This document shows, one piece after another, positions 34,547 through 44,098 of a stretch of 64,000 nt of DNA. A model generated the notes under the pieces. That model saw only the letters and a list, made by a program, of their open reading frames with translations. It did no database searches and was not told the origin of the DNA. The stretch's first letter is position 1. Each line of letters opens with the position of its first letter. This DNA is from Agrobacterium sp. AGB01. GTDB taxonomy: Bacteria > Pseudomonadota > Alphaproteobacteria > Rhizobiales > Rhizobiaceae. The stretch is taken from NCBI RefSeq assembly GCF_014851585.1, contig NZ_JACVAB010000010.1, forward strand, positions 62,001 to 126,000. Direction: 5' to 3'. The position numbers and the translations under genes were made by a program.

Positions 34547-35716
34547 GTGACACCGGAAGAAATAGCCGCCAGCATGGATGGGCGCATCGCCGCATCCGAA
34601 GGCGGACTGACGCAGGCATTTCTGCCCTCACCGAAAATTCAGAACCACGCAGCCTTTTTGCGGTTCCTACCTGACGGCACACTTGCCTGCGCATGGTTTG
34701 GCGGCACGCTGGAAGGAAAGTCCGACATTTCCATCCACGTCTCGACGCTGGCACCACAGAGCAATCAATGGTCTGAAGCCAGCCAGCTGAGCGACGATCC
34801 GAACCGCTCCGAACAGAACCCGATGCTGTTTGTCGAGCCGGACGGTGCCATCAGCCTTTTTCATACGGCGCAGCCTTCCGGAAATCAGGATGAAAGCCGC
34901 GTTATCGCAAGGCCGATCTCATTCGAGGGCACGCTGACGGCTGGCAACCCACGCGACATTGGTCTTGCAAATGGCACCTTCATCCGCGCGACCATCGTGG
35001 TGCGCGATGATGGCGCTTGGATGTTGCCTCTGTTCCTGTGCAATCCACGCCCCGGCGCACGCTGGACCGGCACTCACGACACCGCAGCCGTCGCCGTCAG
35101 CACCGACAACGGCAAGACCTGGAGTGTGACGGATGTGCCCGATAGCTTCGGCTGCGTGCATATGACGATCGTGCCACTGGACAATGGCAGGATGGTCGCC
35201 TTCTTCCGTCGCAGGCAGGCCGATTTTGTTTATCGCACGCAAAGCCTTGATGGCGGCAGAAGCTGGTCAGCACCAACTGCCACTGACGTGCCCAACAACA
35301 ATTCATCGATTGCCGCCATTCGACTGCGGGACGGACGTGTGGCGCTGTTGTGCAACCCGGTATCATCAGCCGAATTTTCGCAGCGTCGTGCATCGCTCTA
35401 CGACGAGTTGGAAGAACAGGACGATCGGCCGAATGCCGAAGGTGGGATCGTGCCGATCTGGGGTGTGCCACGTGCGCCCGTCACGCTTTGTGTTTCAACG
35501 GATGATGGCCACACCTTCCCGACGCGTCGTATCGTTGAAGACGGCACCGGCAACTGCCTTTCCAACAATTCTGTTGACGGACACAACAAGGAAATGTCCT
35601 ACCCGGCCATGGTCGAAGACGGACAGGGCAACCTGCATCTGGCCTACACCTATTATCGCCGCGCCATCAAATATGTCCGGCTGAACAAGGGCTGGATAGA
35701 CGGAGAAACTGCATGA
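34547..35716 (+). CDS. Sialidase-fold (BNR_2) protein without signal peptide
   Basis: A 389-residue six-bladed beta-propeller of the BNR_2/sialidase type. Three Asp boxes are visible: STDNGKTW (about 183-190), SLDGGRSW (about 233-240) and STDDGHTF (about 318-325). Family segments include [17 protein letters not shown] at the start and [23 protein letters not shown] at the end. There is no signal peptide, so it acts in the cytoplasm, which is unusual for a sialidase and suggests another lyase, hydratase or hydrolase role. The GTG start at 34547 has GGGAGG 8 nt upstream. Its stop overlaps pdxA2 (ATGA), so it belongs to the catabolic operon. Confidence 0.85.
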   Translation: MTPEEIAASMDGRIAASEGGLTQAFLPSPKIQNHAAFLRFLPDGTLACAWFGGTLEGKSDISIHVSTLAPQSNQWSEASQLSDDPNRSEQNPMLFVEPDGAISLFHTAQPSGNQDESRVIARPISFEGTLTAGNPRDIGLANGTFIRATIVVRDDGAWMLPLFLCNPRPGARWTGTHDTAAVAVSTDNGKTWSVTDVPDSFGCVHMTIVPLDNGRMVAFFRRRQADFVYRTQSLDGGRSWSAPTATDVPNNNSSIAAIRLRDGRVALLCNPVSSAEFSQRRASLYDELEEQDDRPNAEGGIVPIWGVPRAPVTLCVSTDDGHTFPTRRIVEDGTGNCLSNNSVDGHNKEMSYPAMVEDGQGNLHLAYTYYRRAIKYVRLNKGWIDGETA

Positions 35717-36675
35717 GCACACTCGTTGGAATAACCATGGGCGATCCCGCAGGCGTTGGCCCGGAAATCACCATCAAGGCACTGTCCGAAATGAGCCCTG
35801 AGGATCGCGCCAATACGCGGGTCTATGGCAACCTCAAACAGCTGGAAGCAGCCAAGGCAGTGCTCGGCATCAATCTGGACCTGACCGGACTTGTCGTTGA
35901 CGTGGAAGTGGAAGGGGCACCCGTTGCCTGGGGTAAACTTAGCGCCATCTCCGGCGATGCCTCATTCCGCTTCATCGATACTGCCGTGAAAGATTCAATG
36001 GCCGGCAAGATTGGCTGCATCGTCACCGCGCCAATCAACAAGGAAGCACTGAATTCGGCCGGCCACCACTATGATGGCCATACCGGCATGCTGACGTCAC
36101 TGACCGGCTCGAAGTCCGCCTTCATGTTACTGGCGTCCGACCGGTTAAAGGTGATCCATGTTTCGACCCATGTGTCGTTGAAGGACGCCATCAACCGCGC
36201 CAAACCAGAGCGTATTCTGGCGACCATCAAGGCCGGAAATGATCACCTGAAACGTATCGGTTATGCCAAGCCGAAGATTGCCGTGGCAGGAATTAACCCG
36301 CATTGCGGTGAAAACGGTCTGTTCGGCACCGAAGACGATGAATTCATCGCGCCGGCCGTTGCCCAGGCACGCGCCGAAGGCATTGATGTTTACGGCCCTA
36401 TTTCGGCGGATACCGTGTTCCACCGCGCCTATCAGGGCGGGTTTGATCTGGTGATTGCCCAGTATCACGATCAGGGTCACATCCCGATAAAGCTGGTGGC
36501 CTTCGATACGGCCGTCAACGTCTCCGTCGGCCTGCCGATTGACCGCACCTCTGTCGATCACGGCACCGCCTTCGACATTGCCGGGACCGGCAAGGCCAAT
36601 CACGTCAACATGAACGCAGCCATCGCCTATGCGCGCAAGCTGATAGCCGGGAAAAATGCACATGGCAAAGTTTGA
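35713..36675 (+). CDS. pdxA2: 4-phospho-D-threonate / D-erythronate type dehydrogenase (PdxA2)
   Basis: A 320-residue metal- and NAD-dependent dehydrogenase of the PdxA family. Typical segments are [12 protein letters not shown] (8-19), [20 protein letters not shown] with metal-binding His, [11 protein letters not shown] and [20 protein letters not shown]. PdxA2 members oxidise and decarboxylate 4-phosphothreonate or 4-phosphoerythronate, made by DUF1537 kinases, to dihydroxyacetone phosphate. The DUF1537 kinase gene lies 2.8 kb downstream, which fits this role better than vitamin B6 synthesis. Confidence 0.9.
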   Translation: MSTLVGITMGDPAGVGPEITIKALSEMSPEDRANTRVYGNLKQLEAAKAVLGINLDLTGLVVDVEVEGAPVAWGKLSAISGDASFRFIDTAVKDSMAGKIGCIVTAPINKEALNSAGHHYDGHTGMLTSLTGSKSAFMLLASDRLKVIHVSTHVSLKDAINRAKPERILATIKAGNDHLKRIGYAKPKIAVAGINPHCGENGLFGTEDDEFIAPAVAQARAEGIDVYGPISADTVFHRAYQGGFDLVIAQYHDQGHIPIKLVAFDTAVNVSVGLPIDRTSVDHGTAFDIAGTGKANHVNMNAAIAYARKLIAGKNAHGKV

Positions 36676-37573
36676 ATTCAGCGGCGTTTATTGCGCAGCA
36701 ACCACCCCGGTTACTGCGGATGGCAACCCGGACTTCCAGCTGTTTACCGCCCATTGCAAAGCGCTGCTGGACGAAGGCTGCGATGGCGTGGCTCTGCTTG
36801 GCACCACAGGCGAGGCAAATTCCTTCGGCCTGAAACAGCGTATGGATATTCTGGAGAAGGCGATTGCCGGTGGCGTAGCACCTGAAAAACTGCTGCCCGG
36901 CACCGCCCAGACGGCCATTGCCGACACCATTGAAATGACACGCCATGCCGTTCAGGCCGGTGTGCACGGCGTGGTGTTGCTGCCGCCATTCTACTACAAG
37001 GGTGTCAGCACCGAAGGCATCTACCGTGCCTATGCCCGTATTATCGAAGGCGTGAAGGACAACCGTCTGAAAGTGGTTCTCTATCACATTCCACAGGTGT
37101 CGGGTGTCGCTATTCCGCATGAGGTTATTGCCCGCCTGCGCAAGGATTATCCCGGCGTCGTTGTTGGCATCAAGGACAGTTCAGGCGATCTGGAAAACAT
37201 GAAGGCGATGATTGCCGCATTCCCGGATTTCGGCGTGCTGGCAGGTGCCGATCCGCTGCTTCTGCCGCTGATTCAAGCCGGTGGTGCAGGCTGCATTACC
37301 GCCAGCTCCAATCTTGTCGCCGCTGAACTTCGTTTCGTGTTCGACAATTGGAATGTGCCGGGCAAGGAAGCCGCAGTCAAAGCAGCACAAGACAAGATCG
37401 TCGCCTGGCGCGAACTGACCAACGCCTATGTACAACTGCCGACCGTGAAAACCATGGTTGCTAAACGTCGCGGCGACAACGGCTGGCTGCGCGTCACACC
37501 ACCGCTGATCGAACTGTCAGACGCAGAACGTGCAGATGTCTGGTCGCGCATGGACGCGCTTGAAAGAGCTTGA
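36662..37573 (+). CDS. Dihydrodipicolinate synthase (DapA/NAL) family aldolase or dehydratase
   Basis: A 303-residue TIM-barrel class I aldolase. The Schiff-base Lys is in [14 protein letters not shown], the pyruvate-carboxylate loop is [12 protein letters not shown], and the catalytic Tyr is in [11 protein letters not shown]. Members cleave or form bonds next to pyruvate, or dehydrate sugar acids. The lysine-pathway enzyme dapA itself is unlikely, as the gene sits in a catabolic operon. The ATG at 36662 is preferred to 36656 because the GGGA behind it has better spacing. It overlaps the end of pdxA2 by 14 bp. Confidence 0.9.
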   Translation: MAKFEFSGVYCAATTPVTADGNPDFQLFTAHCKALLDEGCDGVALLGTTGEANSFGLKQRMDILEKAIAGGVAPEKLLPGTAQTAIADTIEMTRHAVQAGVHGVVLLPPFYYKGVSTEGIYRAYARIIEGVKDNRLKVVLYHIPQVSGVAIPHEVIARLRKDYPGVVVGIKDSSGDLENMKAMIAAFPDFGVLAGADPLLLPLIQAGGAGCITASSNLVAAELRFVFDNWNVPGKEAAVKAAQDKIVAWRELTNAYVQLPTVKTMVAKRRGDNGWLRVTPPLIELSDAERADVWSRMDALERA

Positions 37574-37585
37574 GGGAGAACCGCC

Positions 37586-38710
37586 ATGGATGGAATGGCT
37601 AGACCGATCACCCTGCATCAACCCAAGCGCCTTGAAATAGGCGCTGGCGCCTCTGCCAAGCTGGGCGAATGGGCCAATGGCGCATCACGCGTTCTGGTGA
37701 TTGCCACCGAACACACACTTGGTTTTGTCGACAGACTGAAGCTGACTGGCGCGATCACCGTCTTTGCCGACATTCCGCCGGAACCGGATGACAAAGCGCT
37801 CAATGCAGCCATTGAAATGGCACGTACCGTTCAGCCGGATCTGGTGGTGGGCCTCGGCGGCGGCTCGGTTCTCGATGTCGCGAAACTCGTTGCCGCTCTC
37901 TGGGACGGTCCGCAGGCGCTAGATGACGTTGTTGGCCCCAATAAAGTGGCCGGTCGCAAAACAGCGCTGGCTCAGGTGGCAACAACAGCTGGCACCGGGT
38001 CTGAAGCAGGTATTCGCGCGCTGATTACCGACAGTGTCAGCCATTCCAAAAAAGCGGTCGAAAGCCCCTACCTGCTCGCCGACATCGCCATTCTCGACCC
38101 GGAACTGACCTGGTCGGTACCACCGGCAGTAACCGCCGCCACCGGCATTGATGCTATGGCTCACTGTGTGGAAGCCTTCACCAATATTCGTGCCCATGAC
38201 CTGATTGATGGTTATGCGCGCATGGGCATCCAGCTGGTCGGCAAATATCTGGCCCGTGCCGTGGAAGACGGCAAGGATACCGAAGCCCGTGCCGGCATGA
38301 TGCTGGCCTCCTATTATGGCGGCATCTGCCTAGGCCCGGTCAATACTGCAGCAGGACACGCACTTGCCTATCCGCTCGGTACCCGGCTCGGCCTGCCGCA
38401 TGGGCTGGCCAACGCCATCATCTTCCCGCATGTACTGGCCTATAATGTGCCGGTGCGGTCAGAAAAAACTGCCGAAGTTCTTGATGCGCTTGGCCTTGCT
38501 ATCTCCAAGGATCCGGCCGCCGTGCTCACCGCGGCCTATGGTTTCTGCCAGGCACTTGGCGTGGAAATGAAGCTTTCGGTACATGGTGCGCAGCAGGAGC
38601 ACTTGCAGAACTGGGCAGATGAAGCCCATGCCATCCGTAGACTGATGGATAACAATCCACGGGACATGTCAGCAAAGGATGTGCTGGCAATCTATAACGC
38701 CGCATTCTGA
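37586..38710 (+). CDS. Iron-containing alcohol dehydrogenase family protein
   Basis: A 374-residue group III dehydrogenase. The NAD-binding stretch is VVGLGGGSVLDVAKLVAA, the fingerprint is TTAGTGSEAGIRALITD, and the metal ligands are expected in TGIDAMAHCVEAF (Asp and His) and HGLANAIIFPHVLAYN (His residues). It likely converts an aldehyde or 2-hydroxyacid made by the aldolase of the operon, or the first alcohol of the substrate. It is the last gene of the four-gene operon and is followed by a terminator. Confidence 0.9.
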   Translation: MDGMARPITLHQPKRLEIGAGASAKLGEWANGASRVLVIATEHTLGFVDRLKLTGAITVFADIPPEPDDKALNAAIEMARTVQPDLVVGLGGGSVLDVAKLVAALWDGPQALDDVVGPNKVAGRKTALAQVATTAGTGSEAGIRALITDSVSHSKKAVESPYLLADIAILDPELTWSVPPAVTAATGIDAMAHCVEAFTNIRAHDLIDGYARMGIQLVGKYLARAVEDGKDTEARAGMMLASYYGGICLGPVNTAAGHALAYPLGTRLGLPHGLANAIIFPHVLAYNVPVRSEKTAEVLDALGLAISKDPAAVLTAAYGFCQALGVEMKLSVHGAQQEHLQNWADEAHAIRRLMDNNPRDMSAKDVLAIYNAAF

Positions 38711-38750
38711 AAGCCGCCTGTCAGTCACTTCAAACTCAAAACAGCAAACA

Positions 38751-38778
38751 AACCCCGGTCAAAAGCCGGGGTTTTTAT
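38751..38778 (+). terminator. Terminator of the sialidase-like/pdxA2 operon
   Basis: AACCCCGG (38751-38758) and CCGGGGTT (38766-38773) with a 7-nt loop and a following T run. Confidence 0.9.
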
Positions 38779-38797
38779 ATGCGCATAACAGAAAGCC

Positions 38798-39523
38798 TTA
38801 TGCCCCCTGGGCAAGTTCAGGCCTGCGCCCCTCAAACAATCGGTCACGCGAACCACGAAGGTGCTGGCGCATCAGGTTACGGGCCAGATCGGAGTCGCGC
38901 GTGCGGATTGCCTCGTAAATCGCGGCGTGTTCGTCAAAAACATGTCGCAGTCCACTGGCTGAATTCTTCAGCGACAGGCCATGGAACTGCATTCCAATGG
39001 CAATATGATCTTTCAAGGCCTCCATGGCCGTTGAAAAATATGTATTACCCGAAGCCTGCGCAATCGACAGGTGGAACATGAAGTCGGCATCTTCGCGGTG
39101 CCTTTGCCGGCTCGTTGCATCCTGCAATGCTTCAAGCGCCAGACGAATGACCCGGATCTGCGTATCGCTGTGCCGTTCGGCAGCGCAGGCCGCCGCTTCC
39201 GGTTCGACGGTAATGCGGAATTCATAACAGTTTTGCAGATCGGCAATATTTTCCAGTGGCCCGAACCCAAGGGGTTGCTTGACCCCTTGTATGCGCACGA
39301 AACTGCCAGCCCCCTGACGCGAATAAACAAGCCCGAGATCGCGTAACTTCTTCAGGGCATCACGCACTACCGGGCGCGAAACCTCAAATTCCGCCGCCAA
39401 TTCATGTTCGGTAGGCAATCGTTCATCGCTCTGATAGGCGCCGGATTTGATGGCATGTTTCAGCCGTTCAAACACCACCTCGCTCAGGCTTTTACGATGT
39501 GAAATCTGCTCCACTGTCCGCAT
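38798..39523 (-). CDS. FadR-subfamily GntR transcriptional regulator
   Basis: A 241-residue regulator. The N-terminal winged helix has the GntR pattern YQSDERLPTEHELAAEFEVSRPVVRDAL. The C-terminal FCD domain has the metal/ligand-site residues in RITVEPEAAACAAERH, DFMFHLSIAQASGNTYF and FDEHAAIYEAIRTRD. FCD regulators sense small organic acids. It overlaps the DUF1537 kinase stop by one base (TAATG), so both are made together, and it is likely the repressor of the whole catabolic locus. Confidence 0.92.
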   Translation of the reverse strand: MRTVEQISHRKSLSEVVFERLKHAIKSGAYQSDERLPTEHELAAEFEVSRPVVRDALKKLRDLGLVYSRQGAGSFVRIQGVKQPLGFGPLENIADLQNCYEFRITVEPEAAACAAERHSDTQIRVIRLALEALQDATSRQRHREDADFMFHLSIAQASGNTYFSTAMEALKDHIAIGMQFHGLSLKNSASGLRHVFDEHAAIYEAIRTRDSDLARNLMRQHLRGSRDRLFEGRRPELAQGA

Positions 39524-40578
39524 TATTTCACGCCTTCATGTCCCAGAATTTTCTCCGCCACCTGCACCAGTGTTTCCGCATCGCCGAAACCGCCCGACTT
39601 GGTGATGAAATGACGATCGCCATATTTGGCAACGGGCAAGCCTGGCATAATCTCACCCAGCAAGGTCAAAATGCGAATACCCTGCTTGTCGAAATAGGCT
39701 TCCGCCGACGCACCGCCCGACAGGAGCAAAGTGTCATAACCCGCATCAAGCGCCGCAACCGATGTTGCAAGATTGTCCGCGACTTCAACGGACGACAGTT
39801 CCGTTGCACCATCAACCGCCTGAACGAGGGTGAGCGCCGATGAAAGTGGCGCGGCAGCAACGGCTGTTTTCCCAACAGCACCACCTGGCGCAGCAATGTA
39901 ATTCAGATGAGAAGCCACATCGCGCAAGGTACCAACTTGCGAAACGGTAATCGGATCGCGCGACCCGATGGCAATCAGCAGCTTGTTGCCTTTCACGCCG
40001 ACACTGTCCTGTCGCGGGCGACCCGATTGTGCCGCCAACGCATTTGCCAGTGACAATGCGCCAACCAAAAGATCATTTTCCTGCAAAAGACCCAATGCCG
40101 CCTGCATCGCCTCAACGGTGCTGGTGTCTGGGATGATCGATCTTTCAGCAACGGCCCCCAGCCGACCAGCAATGGCGATAGGTGTTTCAACACCGAAACC
40201 GCTGATCATGCCATTGGTCACAACACGACCAAACTCGGGAATGGCAGGCAAAACAACTGCACGCTCGAACTCAAGCGCTGAAATCTCGGCCTCGACATTG
40301 CCTTTCAGCCGTGAGTCGACCTTTTTCAAAAGCGCCATGCGGCTGACCAGCTGTTTTTGTGCGAGGGCCACACGGTTGGCGGCTTCATCCGGTGCAATTT
40401 CCCGGCTGCGGGTGGTCACGGCAACCACATCTGCGCCGCCAGCAACTGCTTCACCAAGCGCGGCCTGATCGGTAACGACCGCAACGGAATAACCATGAGC
40501 CGCGAAAGGAGCGGCGGAATCCAGCGCACCCGTCAAATCATCCGCAACGATCATTAATCTGTCGACTTCAAACTTCAT
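39523..40578 (-). CDS. DUF1537 four-carbon acid sugar kinase
   Basis: A 351-residue kinase of the four-carbon acid sugar kinase family. The N-terminal substrate domain starts LMIVADDLTGALDSAAPFA, with the DDLTGA motif, and carries KKVDSRLKGN. The C-terminal nucleotide-binding domain has YDTLLLSGGASAEAYFDKQG and KSGGFGDAETL. Known members phosphorylate D-threonate, L-threonate, D-erythronate or related acids at O4, the step before PdxA2. The chain is shorter than the usual 420 residues, mainly in the linker and N-terminal part. Confidence 0.9.
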   Translation of the reverse strand: MKFEVDRLMIVADDLTGALDSAAPFAAHGYSVAVVTDQAALGEAVAGGADVVAVTTRSREIAPDEAANRVALAQKQLVSRMALLKKVDSRLKGNVEAEISALEFERAVVLPAIPEFGRVVTNGMISGFGVETPIAIAGRLGAVAERSIIPDTSTVEAMQAALGLLQENDLLVGALSLANALAAQSGRPRQDSVGVKGNKLLIAIGSRDPITVSQVGTLRDVASHLNYIAAPGGAVGKTAVAAAPLSSALTLVQAVDGATELSSVEVADNLATSVAALDAGYDTLLLSGGASAEAYFDKQGIRILTLLGEIMPGLPVAKYGDRHFITKSGGFGDAETLVQVAEKILGHEGVK

Positions 40579-41328
40579 GCTGCTTTACCGATTTTACAAA
40601 TTTTCTATAAATTGGACTCTCAAAGAGCCGCAATTTCTTTGGTAAATCATCGCATAACGGGAAATGAAAACAACAAAAATTTACAAGTCAAAAACAAATT
40701 ATCGCAACTTGTGTGGCGGAATGTGACCTAAATGCACATCCTCTAAACCACCAAAATATTGAGGCAGAAAACACTGTATAGCAGCACCGGGCAACGCACA
40801 GACCAAGCGCCAGCAATTCCCCACCAAATAGCCAGAGCGTAGAACTAAAAAGGCCCCGAATTTATGGCGTCGGACAGCGCCGGAGAAAAAAGAGGCATTC
40901 TATTTAAACTTAAAGAAAACTTCGCAAGCGCGACTTCGGAGCAAATTTCACGAAGTAAAGGAATTGCACGCGACAGCCGAAAAATAAAAATCAGGCAAAG
41001 AAAACCATTCTCAAGCGCTCATATTAGCGCAAAAAACTCATTCCCCATATAAAATACAACCCGTAATTTTATATATCAAAAATACCAACCTTGAATTTCC
41101 AAATCACCTGGTGACTCGCCACAGAATGAAAAATCTTGAAATATCGGCACGTTAATCACGTTTACAAAATTTTAATCACCTAATCCTTTCGGGTCATTTC
41201 TTTAATTAGGTTTTCATATTAGCATAATTAACAAGTGATTAATAACAATGGACATGCATCATTTCGGAGATTCGAAATAATAAACATAATAATAAAGTAA
41301 AAAATGCGTATCGCTCAGGGAGGCGTAA
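40579..41328. other. Gene-free AT-rich region (750 bp)
   Basis: The region between the divergent DUF1537 and LuxR-type genes holds no credible frame. The longest one (40864-41052) lacks a ribosome binding site. It is clearly richer in A and T than its surroundings, with several A and T runs, and must hold both promoters. No hairpin with a T run, tRNA or known RNA was recognised. Confidence 0.6.
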
Positions 41329-42099
41329 ATGTTCATGGTATCTTCTAGAATAACTCATGCAGAACGCATAAACAACACATCAGTAACAAACCAGACATTA
41401 CTTTTAATCGCGGATGCGGATCTGTTTTCCGAATGCCTGGTTGAGGCACTCGGCAAAAAGTTCCCCATGTGTAATGTCATCAGCATTAACCAACCACAAG
41501 CAATCGAAGACGGGTATACATCCGATGTGAAACTGGTCCTGCTGTACAGAATTGCTGGCCAGCAGTTGCAAGATGCCCTGAACAACATCCGGGAAAAACA
41601 TCCGTCAGCATCGATCGGCTTGGTTATTGATGCCGTCGGCATGCTGGAATCCTATCTCAAACAACTGGTTGAAACACGGATCATTGATGGCGTATTGCCA
41701 CTCAGCCTGAGGCTTGATGTATTCATGGCCGCAGTCGATCTGTTGATCAAGGGCGGAGAACATTTCCCGTCCGCGCTGCTTGGACGTCTTGTTGAGACCA
41801 AGTCACCAACCAATTCCATGCCGCATGCCGGCACGCCCATTGGCTTGGCGTCGGCTGCAAAGCAGCATCACCATGACTTCAACGGCCTCACGACACGGGA
41901 AGTCCAGATTTTGGATCTTCTGTGCAAGGGAACCCAGAACAAGATCATCGCGGACAAGCTGCATCTGTCGGAAAATACCGTCAAAGTACATGTGCGAAAC
42001 ATCTATAAGAAGATGCATGTGCGTAACCGCACGGAAGCCGCATCACGCTTCTTCGCATTCGACCATGCCGAAATGGCCCATCACGAATGGAAAAACTGA
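41329..42099 (+). CDS. LuxR-type regulator with degenerate receiver-like N-terminus
   Basis: A 256-residue regulator. The C-terminal LuxR helix-turn-helix (about 185-245) has LTTREVQILDLLCKGTQNKIIADKLHLSENTVKVHVRNI in segments typical of the family. The N-terminal part has the alternating pattern of a response-regulator receiver (TLLLIADADLFSECLVEAL), but where the phosphate-accepting Asp is expected there is KLVLLYRI, so it is probably not phosphorylated. GGGAGG lies 9 nt upstream of the ATG. It stands upstream of the polysaccharide operon, which it may control. Confidence 0.85.
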   Translation: MFMVSSRITHAERINNTSVTNQTLLLIADADLFSECLVEALGKKFPMCNVISINQPQAIEDGYTSDVKLVLLYRIAGQQLQDALNNIREKHPSASIGLVIDAVGMLESYLKQLVETRIIDGVLPLSLRLDVFMAAVDLLIKGGEHFPSALLGRLVETKSPTNSMPHAGTPIGLASAAKQHHHDFNGLTTREVQILDLLCKGTQNKIIADKLHLSENTVKVHVRNIYKKMHVRNRTEAASRFFAFDHAEMAHHEWKN

Positions 42100-42108
42100 G
42101 CGTACTCG

Positions 42109-42133
42109 TACAAAAGCTGCAGTAGCTTTTGTA
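42109..42133 (+). terminator. Stem-loop after the LuxR-type gene
   Basis: TACAAAAGCT (42109-42118) and AGCTTTTGTA (42124-42133) form a perfect 10-bp stem with loop GCAGT. No T run follows, so termination is only probable. Confidence 0.5.
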
Positions 42134-42223
42134 GAAACTCCCCTGAGATCGTCACGGCTCAATGAGCTTTTTGTGAAGCAACATTGATCCGCGACACCCC
42201 GTTATGCCTGACAGCGGCAAGTA

Positions 42224-42568
42224 TTAGCGCAGGTAGCAGCGAGCCTTCTGGCCAAAACCGCTCGGCGAGCAGGTATAAGGCGATGAGCCGAGATCATTGA
42301 CCTTGGTAACGGCAACAGCAGGCTCGCTCTCCGCTTCAACGCTTGAGACCAGCGTGACAGACGCCTTGTCATAGGCATAGGACTTCTTCGGTGCGGATAC
42401 GCGATGACTGACTTCGTTCTGAATTTTCGGTGCGCTGTTATCGGACAGAAGCGGGGTCTCAACGGCGGAACAGGACACAATGGAAAAAGCAACAACGGCA
42501 ATAGAGCACGCCATTTTGGCAAGGCGCGCAGGGTTCAATGCCCCGGCGCGGTGATGAATAATAGACAT
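42224..42568 (-). CDS. Small lipoprotein
   Basis: A 114-residue protein. The N-terminus has a basic start and a hydrophobic stretch ending in the lipobox IVSC (cysteine near residue 33), so it is likely lipid-anchored. The C-terminus SSPYTCSPSGFGQKARCYLR carries two Cys that probably form a disulfide; this ending recurs in small secreted proteins of rhizobia as far as I know. The ATG at 42568 gives a proper signal peptide; the frame start at 42637 does not. Function unknown. Confidence 0.65.
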   Translation of the reverse strand: MSIIHHRAGALNPARLAKMACSIAVVAFSIVSCSAVETPLLSDNSAPKIQNEVSHRVSAPKKSYAYDKASVTLVSSVEAESEPAVAVTKVNDLGSSPYTCSPSGFGQKARCYLR

Positions 42569-42843
42569 ATTTGTCCCCAATGCCGCAAAGTGCGGCCAGC
42601 TGCGATGCGTTTGCGGCAAACAGCCCGTCAAACACACTCGTGTTGATATTTAACTCATGCACCTCTGACCAAGGCAAGCATGTCACACCACACACAATCG
42701 CTCCCGGTGGCCAGCACACCGAACGCCGTTTCAGGCTCGGCACGCACGCTACCCTAACCTCAATCGATTGAGTGAGGCTTGCGCTCTTGCTTGATAAGAA
42801 AGGCATTATGTAGGCATGGTTAAAAATACGTACACAATGGGAT

Positions 42844-42871
42844 TAATCAATGTATTTCCCCGGTAATCAAT
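42844..42871. repeat. Direct repeats TAATCAAT upstream of the polysaccharide operon
   Basis: TAATCAAT occurs at 42844-42851 and 42864-42871, exactly 20 bp apart (two helical turns). It lies in a 506-bp gap between the lipoprotein and uxs genes, about 205 bp before uxs. The first copy is part of the palindrome GATTAATC. A candidate activator site. Confidence 0.4.
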
Positions 42872-43074
42872 TGTAATATTTCAGAATTTTCGCATTGACG
42901 AAAACAAATAACAAAATATGATCTTCTTAAAAGAATAAAAAAATGGCATGAATCAAGTAAAGTCGGCCCACAACAACAAGTAATAAAGCCGCCGGAATTT
43001 CAAAAAAATCAAAACGAGCGACACAACTACACGGAAACGGTGCTGCTGTTTCCTGGTAGGAAGGAGTGTGTGTA

Positions 43075-44097
43075 ATGCGTAAGTTCGTTCCCGATAACAA
43101 TGACTCCAACGTAAACATCTATTCGAACTGGAAACCGGGCCTCCGGGCACTTGTCAATGGCGGCGCAGGTTTTCTCGGTTCACACCTGTGCGAAAGGCTG
43201 TTGCAATGCGGCCATGAGGTTATCTGCCTCGACGACTTCTCCACCGGCAGACGCACCAATATTGAACATCTGACGTCCAATAGAGGTTTCACTGTGGTGG
43301 AGCACGACGTGCGCAACCCCTATGATCTCGATGTATCTGTCATCTTCAATTTTGCGTCACCCGCATCCCCACCTGATTACCAGAAGGATCCGGTAGGCAC
43401 GCTTTTGACCAATGTGATCGGTGCCCTGAACGTGCTGGAACTGGCACGTCGCACCGGTGCAACAGTTGTCCAGTCCTCCACATCGGAAGTCTATGGCGAC
43501 CCTCTTATCAACCCGCAGCCGGAAACCTACTTCGGCAACGTCAATCCCATTGGCCCGCGTGCCTGCTACGATGAGGGAAAACGCAGCGCTGAAACGCTGT
43601 TCTTCGATTATCACCGCAATTTTGGCGTCGATATCAAGGTTGGTCGCATCTTCAACACCTATGGCCCGCGCATGCGCCAGGACGATGGTCGTGTTGTTTC
43701 CAACTTCATCGTGCAGGCCCTGCAGAACAAGGACATCACCATCTATGGCGACGGCAAACAAACCCGTTCCTTCTGCTATGTTGATGACCTGATTGAAGGT
43801 TTCCTGCGCTTCTCGGTCAAAAGCCCAGAATGCTGTGGCCCGATCAACATTGGTAATCCTGCAGAAATTCCGGTGCGGCAACTGGCAGACATCGTCATTG
43901 CCATGACCAACTCCAGTTCACGCATCATACACCTGCCAGCCGCAGTGGATGACCCGCAACAACGCCGGCCGGATATTACCCGCGCCAAAGAAGAGCTGAG
44001 ATGGCAACCGCGCGTCAATCTTGAGCGGGGCCTCGCAAAGACCATCCACTATTTCGATGCGCTGCTCAGCGGTAAAAAAATGGCGGAGGCTGTATGA
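43075..44097 (+). CDS. uxs: UDP-glucuronate decarboxylase (UDP-xylose synthase)
   Basis: A 340-residue extended SDR enzyme that converts UDP-glucuronate to UDP-xylose. The NAD-binding motif is [14 protein letters not shown], the decarboxylase-group segments are [20 protein letters not shown] and [10 protein letters not shown], and the catalytic Tyr and Lys lie in [22 protein letters not shown] with [14 protein letters not shown] completes the family pattern. AGGAG lies 8 nt upstream of the ATG at 43075. It heads a five-gene operon and is nearly contiguous with the epimerase. The same pair makes UDP-arabinose in Sinorhizobium. Confidence 0.93.
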   Translation: MRKFVPDNNDSNVNIYSNWKPGLRALVNGGAGFLGSHLCERLLQCGHEVICLDDFSTGRRTNIEHLTSNRGFTVVEHDVRNPYDLDVSVIFNFASPASPPDYQKDPVGTLLTNVIGALNVLELARRTGATVVQSSTSEVYGDPLINPQPETYFGNVNPIGPRACYDEGKRSAETLFFDYHRNFGVDIKVGRIFNTYGPRMRQDDGRVVSNFIVQALQNKDITIYGDGKQTRSFCYVDDLIEGFLRFSVKSPECCGPINIGNPAEIPVRQLADIVIAMTNSSSRIIHLPAAVDDPQQRRPDITRAKEELRWQPRVNLERGLAKTIHYFDALLSGKKMAEAV

Positions 44098-44098
44098 G

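Noticed and set aside
40864-41052. A 62-codon frame in the AT-rich gap
   Set aside because: No ribosome binding site, Lys/Ser-rich random-like composition, no recognised similarity.
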